A DNA stretch of 44,772 nt from Candidatus Omnitrophota bacterium (lineage in GTDB: Bacteria > Omnitrophota > Gorgyraeia > Duberdicusellales > 4484-171): NCBI GenBank assembly GCA_003154195.1, contig PMCS01000018.1, positions 1 to 44,772 of the forward strand, read 5' to 3'. The notes under the pieces are model-generated. The model did not search any database. It had not been told where the DNA came from and saw nothing but the letters and a program-made list of their open reading frames with translations. A program made the position numbers and the translations under genes. Positions 1 to 10,775 of this stretch are shown here, in pieces (position 1 is the first letter of the stretch; each line of letters begins with the position of its first letter).

Positions 1-123
1 AGTTAGGGCGGCATGGGCGTAGTTGACGCCTAAGCTTGTGCCTAAAAACGAGAATAAGACGAGGATCAACGTCAACTTGGAAAATAACTTCTGTTTTGGT
101 TTAGCGAGAAAAGAAAGCATCAT
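1..123 (-). CDS. N-terminal fragment of a secreted/exported protein (runs off the left window edge)
   Basis: Reverse complement reads AACGGAGGAAATGATGCTTTCTTTTCTC..., giving MMLSFLAKPKQKLFSKLTLILVLFSFLGTSLGVNYAHAALT: RBS, basic N-terminus, hydrophobic core and AHA-like cleavage region. Open to position 1; too short to be in the ORF track. Confidence 0.6.
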   Translation of the reverse strand, partial: MMLSFLAKPKQKLFSKLTLILVLFSFLGTSLGVNYAHAALT

Positions 124-145
124 TTCCTCCGTTGAGATCGTCCAC

Positions 146-206
146 CACAAATGCTACGCTAAGCATGCCGCAGGCTAAAAAACTTGATTCATATAGCCTT
201 CTTGTG
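146..206 (-). other. Candidate three-way-junction leader structure upstream of the exported protein
   Basis: Outer pairing CACAA(146-150)/TTGTG(202-206) encloses ATGCT(151-155)/AGCAT(162-166) and AGGCTA(172-177)/TAGCCT(194-199). Lies just upstream of the RBS. Confidence 0.3.
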
Positions 207-300
207 CGCGTCGAAAGCGATTACATTGCAGTATGAAGATATAACATATTTTTCAGGGAAAAACAAGGGCGGGAAATAAAATATTTGTAAGCGCTACAGT

Positions 301-410
301 CATGGGCTATGGTGAGGGTAACGAGGCCAGCATGGGCTAAAAATTTGGATAGGGTAATGGTAAAGAAGCCCGTATGGGTTAGGGCCAAAGTAAAGGTTTA
401 AGAAATTGTT
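301..410. repeat. Degenerate word-type repeat (GGGTAACGAkGCCrGyATGGGCTA family)
   Basis: Units gggtaacgaggccagcatgggcta and ggtaaagaagcccgtatgggttaggg; the same unit recurs at about 17717. Confidence 0.6.
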
Positions 411-427
411 TTAAGCCCTGGCCTTTA

Positions 428-1276
428 TTATTCAAAATCGCTCAAGAGTCCGCTGATGTCGACCGGCGAACAATTCCGGCAAAGAGGCAAGGCGGTATCG
501 ATGCCGCTGAGTTGTTCGTAACAAGGCCTGTCTTTTTGGTAGATTATTCCTAACGGTATGCGCTCGCCCCACTCCTCGGCTTTCGCGTAGGCAGCGGTTC
601 GGTCGAGCGGGTCGTAAGTTTTATCCAGTTTGTACACTCGTTTCGAATACCAATCGTGCGTGTTCTTTTTATTAAACGTGACGCAGGGCTGGAGGACGTC
701 GATCAGGGCGAAGCCTTTATGCCGGACGCCCTCAGCGATGAGTTCGCTGAGATGCTCCGGGTCACCGGAAAATCCCCGCGCCACAAACCCGCAGCCCAAA
801 GCGATCGCCGCAGCCAAAGGGTGGAACGGTTCAAGGATCACGCCGTTAACCTGGACCTTCGTCGCATAGCCGGTGTCGGTAGTCGGCGAAGCCTGGCCTT
901 TGGTAAGGCCGTATATCTGGTTGTCGCAGACGACGACGGTGATATCGCAATTGCGCCGGATATTATGAAGAAAATGGTTCCCCCCTTCGCCGTAGCAATC
1001 GCCGTCGCCGGTAGTCACGATTACCGTCAGGTCGCGGTTGGCGATTTTTGCCCCGGCCGCGGCCGGCAGCGCCCGGCCGTGCAAACCGTTAAAGCAATTG
1101 GCGTTTATATAATGCGGCAGTTTAGCGGCCTGGCCGATCCCGGAAACTAAAAGGATCTCATGAGGTTTTTTATCAAGCTTTACCAGGGATTTTTTTAAAG
1201 CGTTGACGATGCCGAAATCGCCGCAGCCCGGGCACCAGGCGATCGGGTCATTGCTTTTAAAATCGTTTGCGTTCAT
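428..1276 (-). CDS. 2-oxoacid:ferredoxin oxidoreductase, beta (TPP-binding) subunit
   Basis: MNANDFKSNDPIAWCPGCGDFGI..., TPP motif GDGDCYGEGGNHFLHNIRRN. Start moved to ATG at 1276 from the ORF-track 1333. Confidence 0.9.
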   Translation of the reverse strand: MNANDFKSNDPIAWCPGCGDFGIVNALKKSLVKLDKKPHEILLVSGIGQAAKLPHYINANCFNGLHGRALPAAAGAKIANRDLTVIVTTGDGDCYGEGGNHFLHNIRRNCDITVVVCDNQIYGLTKGQASPTTDTGYATKVQVNGVILEPFHPLAAAIALGCGFVARGFSGDPEHLSELIAEGVRHKGFALIDVLQPCVTFNKKNTHDWYSKRVYKLDKTYDPLDRTAAYAKAEEWGERIPLGIIYQKDRPCYEQLSGIDTALPLCRNCSPVDISGLLSDFE

Positions 1277-1280
1277 AGGT

Positions 1281-2978
1281 TTACTCCGGTATTTTTTCCT
1301 GCGCGTCTTCCATGCTGAATGGCCGCCCGTCAAATTTAAGTATCGAGCCTTCTGCGGTTATCCCTGTCTCGCGGCGCAAAAGTTTTGCCAGCTGCGCTCC
1401 GGCGTTATTTTCCAGAGTAAATATTCTTTTGTGCCCTTTGAGCAGGCCGGCCATGATTTCTGAGGGGAAAGGCCAGGCCTGGCTCAAATGGACCGCCCCG
1501 ATTTTTCTTTTGCCGGAGGCGAGCGATAATTCGCGCAGCAGGCCATAGGTAGAGCCGAAGCCGACGAGCACGATATCGGCGCCATCCAGGGAAAAAGCCG
1601 TAGGCGCGACGATTTCCCGCGTTAAACCAGCCATTTTTTTATATAATCTTTTTTCTACCATCTGTACGCGAATCGCCGCGTCTTCGGTTATATGGCCTTC
1701 CGGGGTATGCTCATCACTGTCGGCGTAGATCGCTTCTTTTATCCAGCCCGGCACCGCTTGCGGCGAGATGCCGGAATCGGTTAAGCAATACCGTTTGTAA
1801 TTATTGACGGTTGCCGATTCTTCAAAGGATATGATGCGCCGTTTTTCTACCGGGGATTGAAAATCGAGTTCCGCCGCATCGCAATAGGAATCCGCTAAAT
1901 ACTGGTCGCTTAAAATAAAGGCGGGGATCTGGTATTTTTCCGCCAGGTCAAAGGCTTTCAGGGTAAGGGCAAAAGCTTCCTGGGGCGTGCCGGGGGTAAA
2001 AATAAGCCGGGCAAATTCGCCGTGGCCGGCGCTTAACAAAAAATCGAGGTCAGCCTGTTCGGTGCGGGTGGGAAAACCCGTTGCCGGCGCGGGCCGCTGG
2101 ATATCCGCCACGACCAGGGGAGTTTCCGTCATGCCGGCCAGGCTTACCCCTTCCATCATCAACATGAAGCCGCCGCCGGAAGTCGCGGCCATAGCCCGGG
2201 CCCCGGCGAAAGAAGCGCCGATCGCCATATTCACTGCCGCAATCTCATCTTCCGCCTGCTCTACTAAAATACCGCAGCGCGACGCGTATTCGGCGATTGT
2301 CGTCATTATGCCGGTTGACGGCGACATGGGGTAAGCGGTATAAAATTTGCATCCGGCGCGTATCGCCGCCAGGGCGATCGCGTCATTGCCGTTTAAAAGA
2401 TATTTTCCGGCAGCGCTCGGCGCGCAGTCAAATCTTTGCCCTTTAAAATTTGCCGCGGCGTATTTGTACCCCGCTTCCGCCGCCTGGCAGTTTTTCGCGG
2501 TAATCTCCCCGCCCTTGGCGGAAAATATTTTATTAAAAACCGCGCCAAGCGCCGGCAGTCCCAGAGCGCAAATGTACGCCGCAATCCCGGCGGCCGCGGA
2601 GTTGATATACATCTCGTCGCCGAATCCGGCCGCGATCGTGTATAGCGGAACATCAAATATCCCCGGCTGGTTAGCATCGAGAAGAAACTTTTTACAATCC
2701 GCGATGATTACCCCGCCCGGTTCAAGGCTGGCGGCATGAATACGCGGGCTGGCTTTATCAAGAGTTATGATCAGGCGGGATAGCCGCCGCGGGCATGAAA
2801 CCGGCTGGTGGGATGCTCTTAATTGGAAAAAATTATTTCCGCCGCGGATACGGGACATGAAATCCTGGATGGCGAAAACGTGATAACCACTGTTTTTAAA
2901 AGCCAGGCACAGGGCGTTGCCGATCGTCTGTGTCCCCTGCCCCGCCTCACCGCATATTTTAACGCTGAATTCAACCAT
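1281..2978 (-). CDS. 2-oxoacid:ferredoxin oxidoreductase, fused gamma-alpha subunit
   Basis: N-terminal gamma domain (GEAGQGTQTIGNALC...) followed by alpha domain (GNDAIALAAIRAGCKFYTAYPMSPST...). Immediately upstream of the beta subunit. Confidence 0.9.
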   Translation of the reverse strand: MVEFSVKICGEAGQGTQTIGNALCLAFKNSGYHVFAIQDFMSRIRGGNNFFQLRASHQPVSCPRRLSRLIITLDKASPRIHAASLEPGGVIIADCKKFLLDANQPGIFDVPLYTIAAGFGDEMYINSAAAGIAAYICALGLPALGAVFNKIFSAKGGEITAKNCQAAEAGYKYAAANFKGQRFDCAPSAAGKYLLNGNDAIALAAIRAGCKFYTAYPMSPSTGIMTTIAEYASRCGILVEQAEDEIAAVNMAIGASFAGARAMAATSGGGFMLMMEGVSLAGMTETPLVVADIQRPAPATGFPTRTEQADLDFLLSAGHGEFARLIFTPGTPQEAFALTLKAFDLAEKYQIPAFILSDQYLADSYCDAAELDFQSPVEKRRIISFEESATVNNYKRYCLTDSGISPQAVPGWIKEAIYADSDEHTPEGHITEDAAIRVQMVEKRLYKKMAGLTREIVAPTAFSLDGADIVLVGFGSTYGLLRELSLASGKRKIGAVHLSQAWPFPSEIMAGLLKGHKRIFTLENNAGAQLAKLLRRETGITAEGSILKFDGRPFSMEDAQEKIPE

Positions 2979-3102
2979 GAAATTAGGGTAACCTTTTTGG
3001 GGATTTTTCCGGCTTGCCGCCGTTCATTCTCCTTCGCCGAATCTGCCTAGGCTAAAGCTTCGGAGAAATGAAGCTGGATACCCCGCGGCTCGCAAGTTCC
3101 TG

Positions 3103-3285
3103 CGAAGTTCTCCTGCGCTTAAGCTTCGGAGAAATCTCGCCGAAGTTCTCCTGCGCTTAAGCTTCGGAGAAATCTCGCCGAAGTTCTCCTGCGCTTAAGC
3201 TTCGGAGAAATCTCGCCGAAGCCTTGGCGAAGGCGGACCTTGGCGAAGGCGGACCTTGGCGAAGGCGGACCTTGGCGAAGGCGGA
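3103..3285. repeat. Two adjoining tandem repeats: about 3.1 x 38 bp, then 4 x 16 bp
   Basis: 38-bp unit CGAAGTTCTCCTGCGCTTAAGCTTCGGAGAAATCTCGC starts at 3103, 3141 and 3179; 16-bp unit CCTTGGCGAAGGCGGA starts at 3222, 3238, 3254 and 3270. Confidence 0.95.
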
Positions 3286-3325
3286 CTTCAGCAAAACATG
3301 ATGCCGCGGGGGGTACATTTGTGCT

Positions 3326-4495
3326 TCATAACCTCGCATGTTTTTCTTTGATTTTATCAGCCAGGGCGTCTAAGGCCGCGAGGTCTGTTTCCCGCGGCAG
3401 GCCTTTGCATAATACTGAGCCCAGGACTTCTACTGTGAGGTTGGGGATCAGGGCGGAAATCTGCTCCGCGGCTTTAGTCCCCCAGCCATACGAACCGATA
3501 ATGGCGGCGTGTTTCAACTTAGGGCGCAGGGCATTGGCAAGGTTGGTCGCGGAAAAAACACTGGGGTGAGGGCCGAAATGCACGGTCGGCGTGCCGATGA
3601 CGATTGTGGCGGCGTCGACTAAGGAGATGGCAAGTTTGCCCAGGTCGGTCACGGAAAGGTCAAACTTCTGGACTTTGACGTTTCTCTGTGTGAGAGAGTT
3701 CATCAAATGATCGACCATGATTTGCGTGCTTCCATGCATCGAAATATACGCGATTATCGCCAGGTTAGAAACTCTATCTGATACCCAATTCCTGTATTCA
3801 TTGAGGATGTAATCCGGGTTGTCGTAAATCGGCCCGTGGCTGGGCGCGATCAGGTCAAACTTAAGGCCGCTGATTTTTTTAAGATTGTTTTGAATTGCCT
3901 TGCGGAACGGCATCATGATTTCCGCGTAATATCTTTTCGCGGCCTCAGCGACAAAGGGGTTTCCTCCGGCGTAGAGGTCTGAGGTGGCAAGGTGCGAGCC
4001 GAAAAAATCGCAGGTGAAAAGGATTTTGTCCTCCGGCAGGTAGGTCACCATTGTTTCCGGCCAATGGACCCATGGTGTATGGACGAATTTAAGTGTCTTG
4101 TCGCCCAGGGATATCGTTTCATCGTCTTCGACGGTGCGGATCCGGCCGGCCGCAATACCGAGATGGTCGATCAGCATCTCTTTGGCTTTGGGCGTGCAGA
4201 GCACTTGTGCGCCGGGGTATTTTCTTAAGACTGCGGGGATCGCGCCGGAATGGTCTTGTTCGGCGTGGTGCGAAACGATATAGTGAATATCCGGTATGCC
4301 GTCTAACTGAGCCATCAGGATGTGCTCCATGGCCGGGTCGACGCTGTCGATCAGCGCGGTTTTCTCAGACCCCTGTATGAGATAGGCGTTGTAGCTGGTC
4401 CCATCCGGAAGAGGGATCAGCGAATCAAACAATCGGCGGTTCCAGTCGATCGCGCCCATCCATTGGATTCCATTTTTTATCGGCCTTGCTTTCAT
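3326..4495 (-). CDS. Flavodiiron protein (FprA family A-type flavoprotein)
   Basis: Metallo-beta-lactamase diiron motif HHAEQDHSGAIP and C-terminal flavodoxin domain (AYISMHGSTQIM...GSYGWGTKAAEQI). Confidence 0.9.
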   Translation of the reverse strand: MKARPIKNGIQWMGAIDWNRRLFDSLIPLPDGTSYNAYLIQGSEKTALIDSVDPAMEHILMAQLDGIPDIHYIVSHHAEQDHSGAIPAVLRKYPGAQVLCTPKAKEMLIDHLGIAAGRIRTVEDDETISLGDKTLKFVHTPWVHWPETMVTYLPEDKILFTCDFFGSHLATSDLYAGGNPFVAEAAKRYYAEIMMPFRKAIQNNLKKISGLKFDLIAPSHGPIYDNPDYILNEYRNWVSDRVSNLAIIAYISMHGSTQIMVDHLMNSLTQRNVKVQKFDLSVTDLGKLAISLVDAATIVIGTPTVHFGPHPSVFSATNLANALRPKLKHAAIIGSYGWGTKAAEQISALIPNLTVEVLGSVLCKGLPRETDLAALDALADKIKEKHARL

Positions 4496-4747
4496 AGCGG
4501 CTGCTCCTTAGGGTAAACCAGGATTTATACGCTATATTTTCCGACAACCTGGATAAAAAATCTTCATAAAACCGTTCGTTTAACTAATATTATAACAAAC
4601 TCGGCGGATTTGGGTAGGGGTTCTTTGCCTTTTTTTAGGGAATAAAACAATAAAAGTGAATCATCCCCCGTGAAACGCTGGGCTTATTCTGGATGATCCC
4701 GCCAAACTGCGGCGGCCTGCCTCGCTTTGCTCGTCAAGGCGGGGATC

Positions 4748-4779
4748 ATTCATTTCCGCTTTAAAAAGCGGAAATGAAT
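4748..4779. repeat. 32-bp near-perfect palindrome straddling the stop codon of the DUF1646 gene
   Basis: ATTCATTTCCGCTTT-AA-AAAGCGGAAATGAAT: 15-bp arms with 2-nt centre; stop codon at 4761-4763. Confidence 0.9.
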
Positions 4780-5795
4780 AAAAAGAAATACCCCGTCATT
4801 ACCGCCAGCCCCAGGGGTACGCCGAACGCGGCCCACTCCGAGCTTCTTATTTTAAGCTTTCCTGCCGCGATGATATTGGGAATATTTCCGGGGATGAGCA
4901 TTCCTCCCGCGAGCAAAAGCCCCATCAGCGCCGATTTTATCTGCAGTAAGCCCATGCTTGGCCCGATCTCGGCCGCCGCGAGAGTCGCGTTGTCGACAAT
5001 CGCCGAAATCGTATTGACCCAGTAAAGCCCTTGATGGGACATCGTGGATATATATGTGTCGATGATCGGTTTAAAACCTTTGCCTAAAAACACGAGGGCG
5101 ATAATAAAGAGGTAAACTTTGCCGGCCCTCAGGGAGATATCTTTTAAATTTTCTTCTTTTTCTAAGGCCAAGCCGTGTTTATTACGGCACTTGGCGGGGA
5201 TCAAGGCCAGGCCCAGTAAGCCGAACATGACGATCCCGGCCGCGAGATAAAGCCATAAATGCCGGAACAGGAACAAAAAGCCGGCATGATAAGGCGCTCC
5301 TTTAAGCTTAGCCGTGACAATGGTAGAAAGCGGTTCGCCGATGGGCGTTAACGCCGCGCCCAGGCCGATGGAAAAACAGGCAAGTATTGTCAGGTAAATC
5401 TCATATTTTCGCTCGAGCGTCAGGAGAGTGATTATTTCTACCAGCGCCAGGGCCGCGATAATCGCGGTGATCACGCTGGATAAGAATCCCAGGAGAATGA
5501 TGAGCAGGAAAACGAACAGTTTCAGCCCCAGCGCTTCGGCTATCCGGTTCAGGTTACGCGCGATGGGTTTGCGGCTGAGTTTAAAAAGGTATCCGGCGAT
5601 AAAAACTGCGGCACTTATCTTTATCGGTTCGCTTAAGGCTTCTCCGGCCAGGGCGGCGCTCCATTGCGAGGTGATGGTAACGCCCAGGCAGCCCATGACG
5701 AAGAGAAAAATCTCCAGTTCCTCCTCGACCTTTTTTACCAGGAAAGGCAGGAATAAAGCCGCCGCTAAAATAATAAATAAACCCGCGATAATCAT
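4761..5795 (-). CDS. DUF1646-type putative cation transporter / antiporter
   Basis: 344 aa, about 10 hydrophobic segments, GLGAALTPIGEPLSTIVTAKL region resembling the ion-transporter superfamily. Confidence 0.7.
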   Translation of the reverse strand: MIIAGLFIILAAALFLPFLVKKVEEELEIFLFVMGCLGVTITSQWSAALAGEALSEPIKISAAVFIAGYLFKLSRKPIARNLNRIAEALGLKLFVFLLIILLGFLSSVITAIIAALALVEIITLLTLERKYEIYLTILACFSIGLGAALTPIGEPLSTIVTAKLKGAPYHAGFLFLFRHLWLYLAAGIVMFGLLGLALIPAKCRNKHGLALEKEENLKDISLRAGKVYLFIIALVFLGKGFKPIIDTYISTMSHQGLYWVNTISAIVDNATLAAAEIGPSMGLLQIKSALMGLLLAGGMLIPGNIPNIIAAGKLKIRSSEWAAFGVPLGLAVMTGYFFLFISAF

Positions 5796-5818
5796 CGAAT
5801 ATGTTGTTTTGAGATTTA

Positions 5819-5847
5819 CCCGTTAGAGAACGAAGTTCTCTAACGGG
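5819..5847 (-). repeat. Intergenic hairpin after the PiT gene stop
   Basis: CCCGTTAGAGAAC-gaa-GTTCTCTAACGGG, perfect 13-bp stem with 3-nt loop; no clear U-tract. Confidence 0.85.
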
Positions 5848-5849
5848 GT

Positions 5850-6833
5850 TTACCTGCCGACCAGAAGGTAGGCGGCGGCTGATATTGCTGCGGCGCAGGG
5901 TATTGTCAAGATCCACGCCCAGACGATTGTTCCGGCCATTCCCCAGTGCACGGCGCTTAAGCGTTTAATCGAACCGATACCCATGATCGAGCCGGTGATC
6001 GTATGGGTTGTGCTTACCGGTATGCCCAGGGCCGAGGAAAAAAATAGAGTGATTGCCGCGCCAACTTCAGCGCAAAATCCATCTACGGGTTTGAGCTTGG
6101 CTATTTTTTGCCCCATTGTCTTAACGATGCGCCAGCCGCCGAACATCGTGCCTAAGGCGATGGATAAATAGCATGAGATTACTACCCATAACGGTATGTG
6201 AAAGGTTTTACCGGACAGGCCGGCGCTAAAAAGCAAACTGGCGATGATGCCCATGGTTTTTTGGGCGTCATTGCCGCCGTGGCCTAAGCTATAAAAAGCG
6301 GCGGAAACAAGCTGCCCCTTGCGGAAAATATGGTCTACTTTCGTCGGCGCGCTCCGGGAAAATATCCAATAGACGGCAACGCCGATCACCGACCCTAAGA
6401 TAAGGCCTAAGACCGGCGCGATGAAGATAAACGCGACGGTTTTAAAAACTCCGCCTAAGACCAGCGCCTTGGGCCCGGCTTTAACTAATGCCGCGCCGAT
6501 CAGTCCGCCGATCAAAGCGTGGGAAGAACTGGTAGGTAATCCGAAATACCAGGTGATGATGTTCCAGCCGCAGGCGCCCATCAACGCGCCAAAGATAATC
6601 GCTTTATCGATGATGGTGATATCGATAATTCCTTTGCCGATTGTATTGGCGACGTGCAGCCCGAAAAAAAGAAAAGCGATAAAATTAAAAAAAGCCGCCC
6701 AGACCACCGCCAGGCGCGGCGAAAGCACCCGCGTCGAGACAACGGTGGCGATAGAGTTAGCGGAATCATGAAAGCCGTTAAGAAAGTCGAAAAGCAGGGC
6801 GAGTAATATTAAAAAAATGATTTCGATAGGCAT
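5850..6833 (-). CDS. PiT-family inorganic phosphate transporter
   Basis: MPIEIIFLILLALLFDFLNGFHDSANSIATVVSTRVLSP... (PiT GFHDxANSIAT motif) and C-terminal GIPVSTTHTITGSIMGIG. Start corrected from 6962, because the extra N-terminus is encoded by the intergenic repeat. Confidence 0.92.
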   Translation of the reverse strand: MPIEIIFLILLALLFDFLNGFHDSANSIATVVSTRVLSPRLAVVWAAFFNFIAFLFFGLHVANTIGKGIIDITIIDKAIIFGALMGACGWNIITWYFGLPTSSSHALIGGLIGAALVKAGPKALVLGGVFKTVAFIFIAPVLGLILGSVIGVAVYWIFSRSAPTKVDHIFRKGQLVSAAFYSLGHGGNDAQKTMGIIASLLFSAGLSGKTFHIPLWVVISCYLSIALGTMFGGWRIVKTMGQKIAKLKPVDGFCAEVGAAITLFFSSALGIPVSTTHTITGSIMGIGSIKRLSAVHWGMAGTIVWAWILTIPCAAAISAAAYLLVGR

Positions 6834-6842
6834 ATAGTCAAA

Positions 6843-7105
6843 TATATTATTTGGGGTATCCGGCGACCAGGATATCGGTGTTTGGGTATCAGGGTATCGG
6901 GAAGTTTGGTGCAAATATCCCCAAGCTCCTGATTCCCCAATTGCCAAATCCTGATTTCCCAATAAACCAATATCCGCTTTTACAATACGGTAATCCGGTG
7001 GTTAGGATATCGGGATTTGGGGATTGGGAAATTGGAGGATCAGGCTTGTTGCCGAATATCCTAATATCCTGATATCCAAATACCAATTTCCCGGTCGCCC
7101 AATTC
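6843..7105. repeat. Word-type palindromic repeat (GGGATATCGGG / CCTGATATCC family)
   Basis: Alternating GGTATCGGG/GGATTTGGGGATTGGG words and complementary CCTAATATCCTGATATCC words; same family at 7760-7910 and 14830-14940. Confidence 0.75.
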
Positions 7106-7112
7106 CCTTAAT

Positions 7113-7739
7113 TCAAGCCTGTTTTATCAGTACGGAATTGACCACATGAGCCAGGTCTTCGCATATATCGAGGACCGTTTCGGAGTCCTGATAGATTTCT
7201 TTTAATTTAATTACCATGATCGGGTCTTTAGCCGTTTCAAAAAGCTCGGCTAAAACATCGTCGCGCAGGCTGTCGCCGACATTTTCCAGGCGGTTGATCT
7301 CGACGCAAGCATCGGTAACTGCCTTCAAATGTTTTTTATCGCGCAGGCCTTTTATTACGATAACAACGGCCTGTACCGATTGTCCGATGACTTCGGCAAA
7401 TTTTATCATATTTTTGTCGATCCCCGTTAATTTATATACTTTCATCCGGCTGACAATCGTATCGATCATATCGATGACGTTGTCCAGTTCCATCGTAAGA
7501 GTATGGATGTCTTCGCGGTCAAAAGGCGTGATGAAGGTTTTATCAAGCCGGCTTATGATTTCGTGCGCGACATTATCTCCTTCATGCTCGATATCGTGCA
7601 TTCTTTGCAAGGCTTTTTCATCGATATTTCCCCCGGCAACCAATTCTTTAAAATAAGCGGCGGCATCGACGGCGATATTGACCTGTTTGTCGAAGAGGTT
7701 AAAAAAACTGAATTCATGGGGTAAAAATTTGCTAAACAT
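7113..7739 (-). CDS. DUF47 / PhoU-like protein paired with the PiT transporter
   Basis: 208 aa, KFLPHEFSFFNLFDKQ..., HDIEHEGDNVAHEI motif; adjacent to PiT as commonly seen. Confidence 0.85.
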   Translation of the reverse strand: MFSKFLPHEFSFFNLFDKQVNIAVDAAAYFKELVAGGNIDEKALQRMHDIEHEGDNVAHEIISRLDKTFITPFDREDIHTLTMELDNVIDMIDTIVSRMKVYKLTGIDKNMIKFAEVIGQSVQAVVIVIKGLRDKKHLKAVTDACVEINRLENVGDSLRDDVLAELFETAKDPIMVIKLKEIYQDSETVLDICEDLAHVVNSVLIKQA

Positions 7740-7744
7740 GATTT

Positions 7745-7912
7745 TTCTCCTTAAATTAAGGAAATCGGGATATCGGGTAATTGGGATTGGAAAATCAGGG
7801 TATTGGGTTACTTGGTTACCGATTATCGCTTCCTTGCCGTTTCCCCTGATTTCCTAACTTTCCAATCCCCAAATCCTGATACTCTAATTCCCCGATATCC
7901 TAAAAAGAAATT
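7745..7912. repeat. Word-type palindromic repeat (GGGATATCGGG family)
   Basis: gaaatcgggatatcgggtaattgggattgg... and complementary ...ccaatccccaaatcctgatactctaattccccgatatcc. Confidence 0.75.
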
Positions 7913-7921
7913 CCTATACTT

Positions 7922-9775
<1,854 letters not shown>

Positions 9776-9819
9776 TAACGCTACAACTGGCAAAACCGGC
9801 TCAACCGGCTAAACGTCTC

Positions 9820-10677
9820 TTACGCATTTTTCAACGCTTCACAGGAACTTGTAACTTCCATGATATCCTGCGTAATCGTGGCTTGCCGTATTTTATTCCT
9901 TTTAAGAATCAATTGCTCAAGCAACTCTTCGGCGTTATCGGTTGCGGTTTTCATCGCGATAGTCCTGGCCGCGTGTTCGCAGGTAAACGCTTCAAGAAGC
10001 ATAAGCTTCGTTCTGGCCGAGAGGTATTTGGGAATCAGCTCTTCGCCGACCCTGTCTTTATCCGGCTCCAGGATGCAGGGCATATCTTCTACCAATGGGA
10101 TGTCCAGGCTGAGTAATTTGTTTATGGTGGGGATGTAGACCATGGCGGATTTGTAGTGCGTATAGGCGACATAGATTTGGGAAGCCTGTCCGGCCGCAAA
10201 AACTTCGATAAGGCTGCTCGCCAGTTTCCCGGCGGTTTCTTCCGCGTATCGCCCGCGCAGTTCCGTGTATGAATCTAATATCAAAACATCCCGTTTCCGG
10301 AAATAGGTCAAGCCTTTTTTTCCCACGGCAACCAACTGTATTTTGTCCTTGCCGCATTTACCGATAAATTCTTCGGCGACGCGGATAATATTATGGTTAT
10401 AGGCGGCGCACAGGCCGCTGTCGGAAGTAATCAGGCAAAGAACAATCTTGCCCCCGGGATTTCCTTCTCTCAAGAAAGGACTGGACAGTTTCCCGGCGTT
10501 GCCAAAGAAGCTATTCAATGCCGCATCTAATTTCGCGTAATAATTTCTCAGCGCCGGGAGAAAGTTATTCGCGGAGTTTAATTTAGATACCGAAATCATC
10601 TCTAAAGCGCGCGTCACCTTTTTGGTATTGCCGATGCTGCGGATTCTATTTTTTATAATTTTAAGCGATCCGGCCAT
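9820..10677 (-). CDS. atpG: F1Fo ATP synthase gamma subunit
   Basis: MAGSLKIIKNRIRSIGNTKKVTRALEMIS N-terminus and RQATITQDIMEVTSSCEALKNA C-terminus. Confidence 0.95.
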   Translation of the reverse strand: MAGSLKIIKNRIRSIGNTKKVTRALEMISVSKLNSANNFLPALRNYYAKLDAALNSFFGNAGKLSSPFLREGNPGGKIVLCLITSDSGLCAAYNHNIIRVAEEFIGKCGKDKIQLVAVGKKGLTYFRKRDVLILDSYTELRGRYAEETAGKLASSLIEVFAAGQASQIYVAYTHYKSAMVYIPTINKLLSLDIPLVEDMPCILEPDKDRVGEELIPKYLSARTKLMLLEAFTCEHAARTIAMKTATDNAEELLEQLILKRNKIRQATITQDIMEVTSSCEALKNA

Positions 10678-10775
10678 GTCCCTCCTGCAAAACTAAATTT
10701 ATCATTTTTTAAATTTTAATCTTAGTGTCCTTGGTGGTAAAATCTTTATGGTTTTGTTATTATTTGTGGTTGCCT

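Noticed and set aside
146-206. c-di-GMP-I (GEMM) or purine riboswitch
   Set aside because: Overall three-way geometry is suggestive, but the conserved core nucleotides of those families are absent.
656-1150. Plus-strand ORFs such as 656..1150, 2347..2739, 11716..12183 and 15890..16366
   Set aside because: They lie antisense to strongly conserved minus-strand genes (KorB, KorA, AtpA, HppA), and their translations have no recognisable domains.
3103-3285. CRISPR array
   Set aside because: Units are directly adjacent with no spacers and no cas genes are nearby; these are plain tandem repeats.
6850-7086. ORFs 6851..7072 (+) and 6889..7086 (-)
   Set aside because: Translations are repetitive and derive from the GGGATATCGGG repeat.
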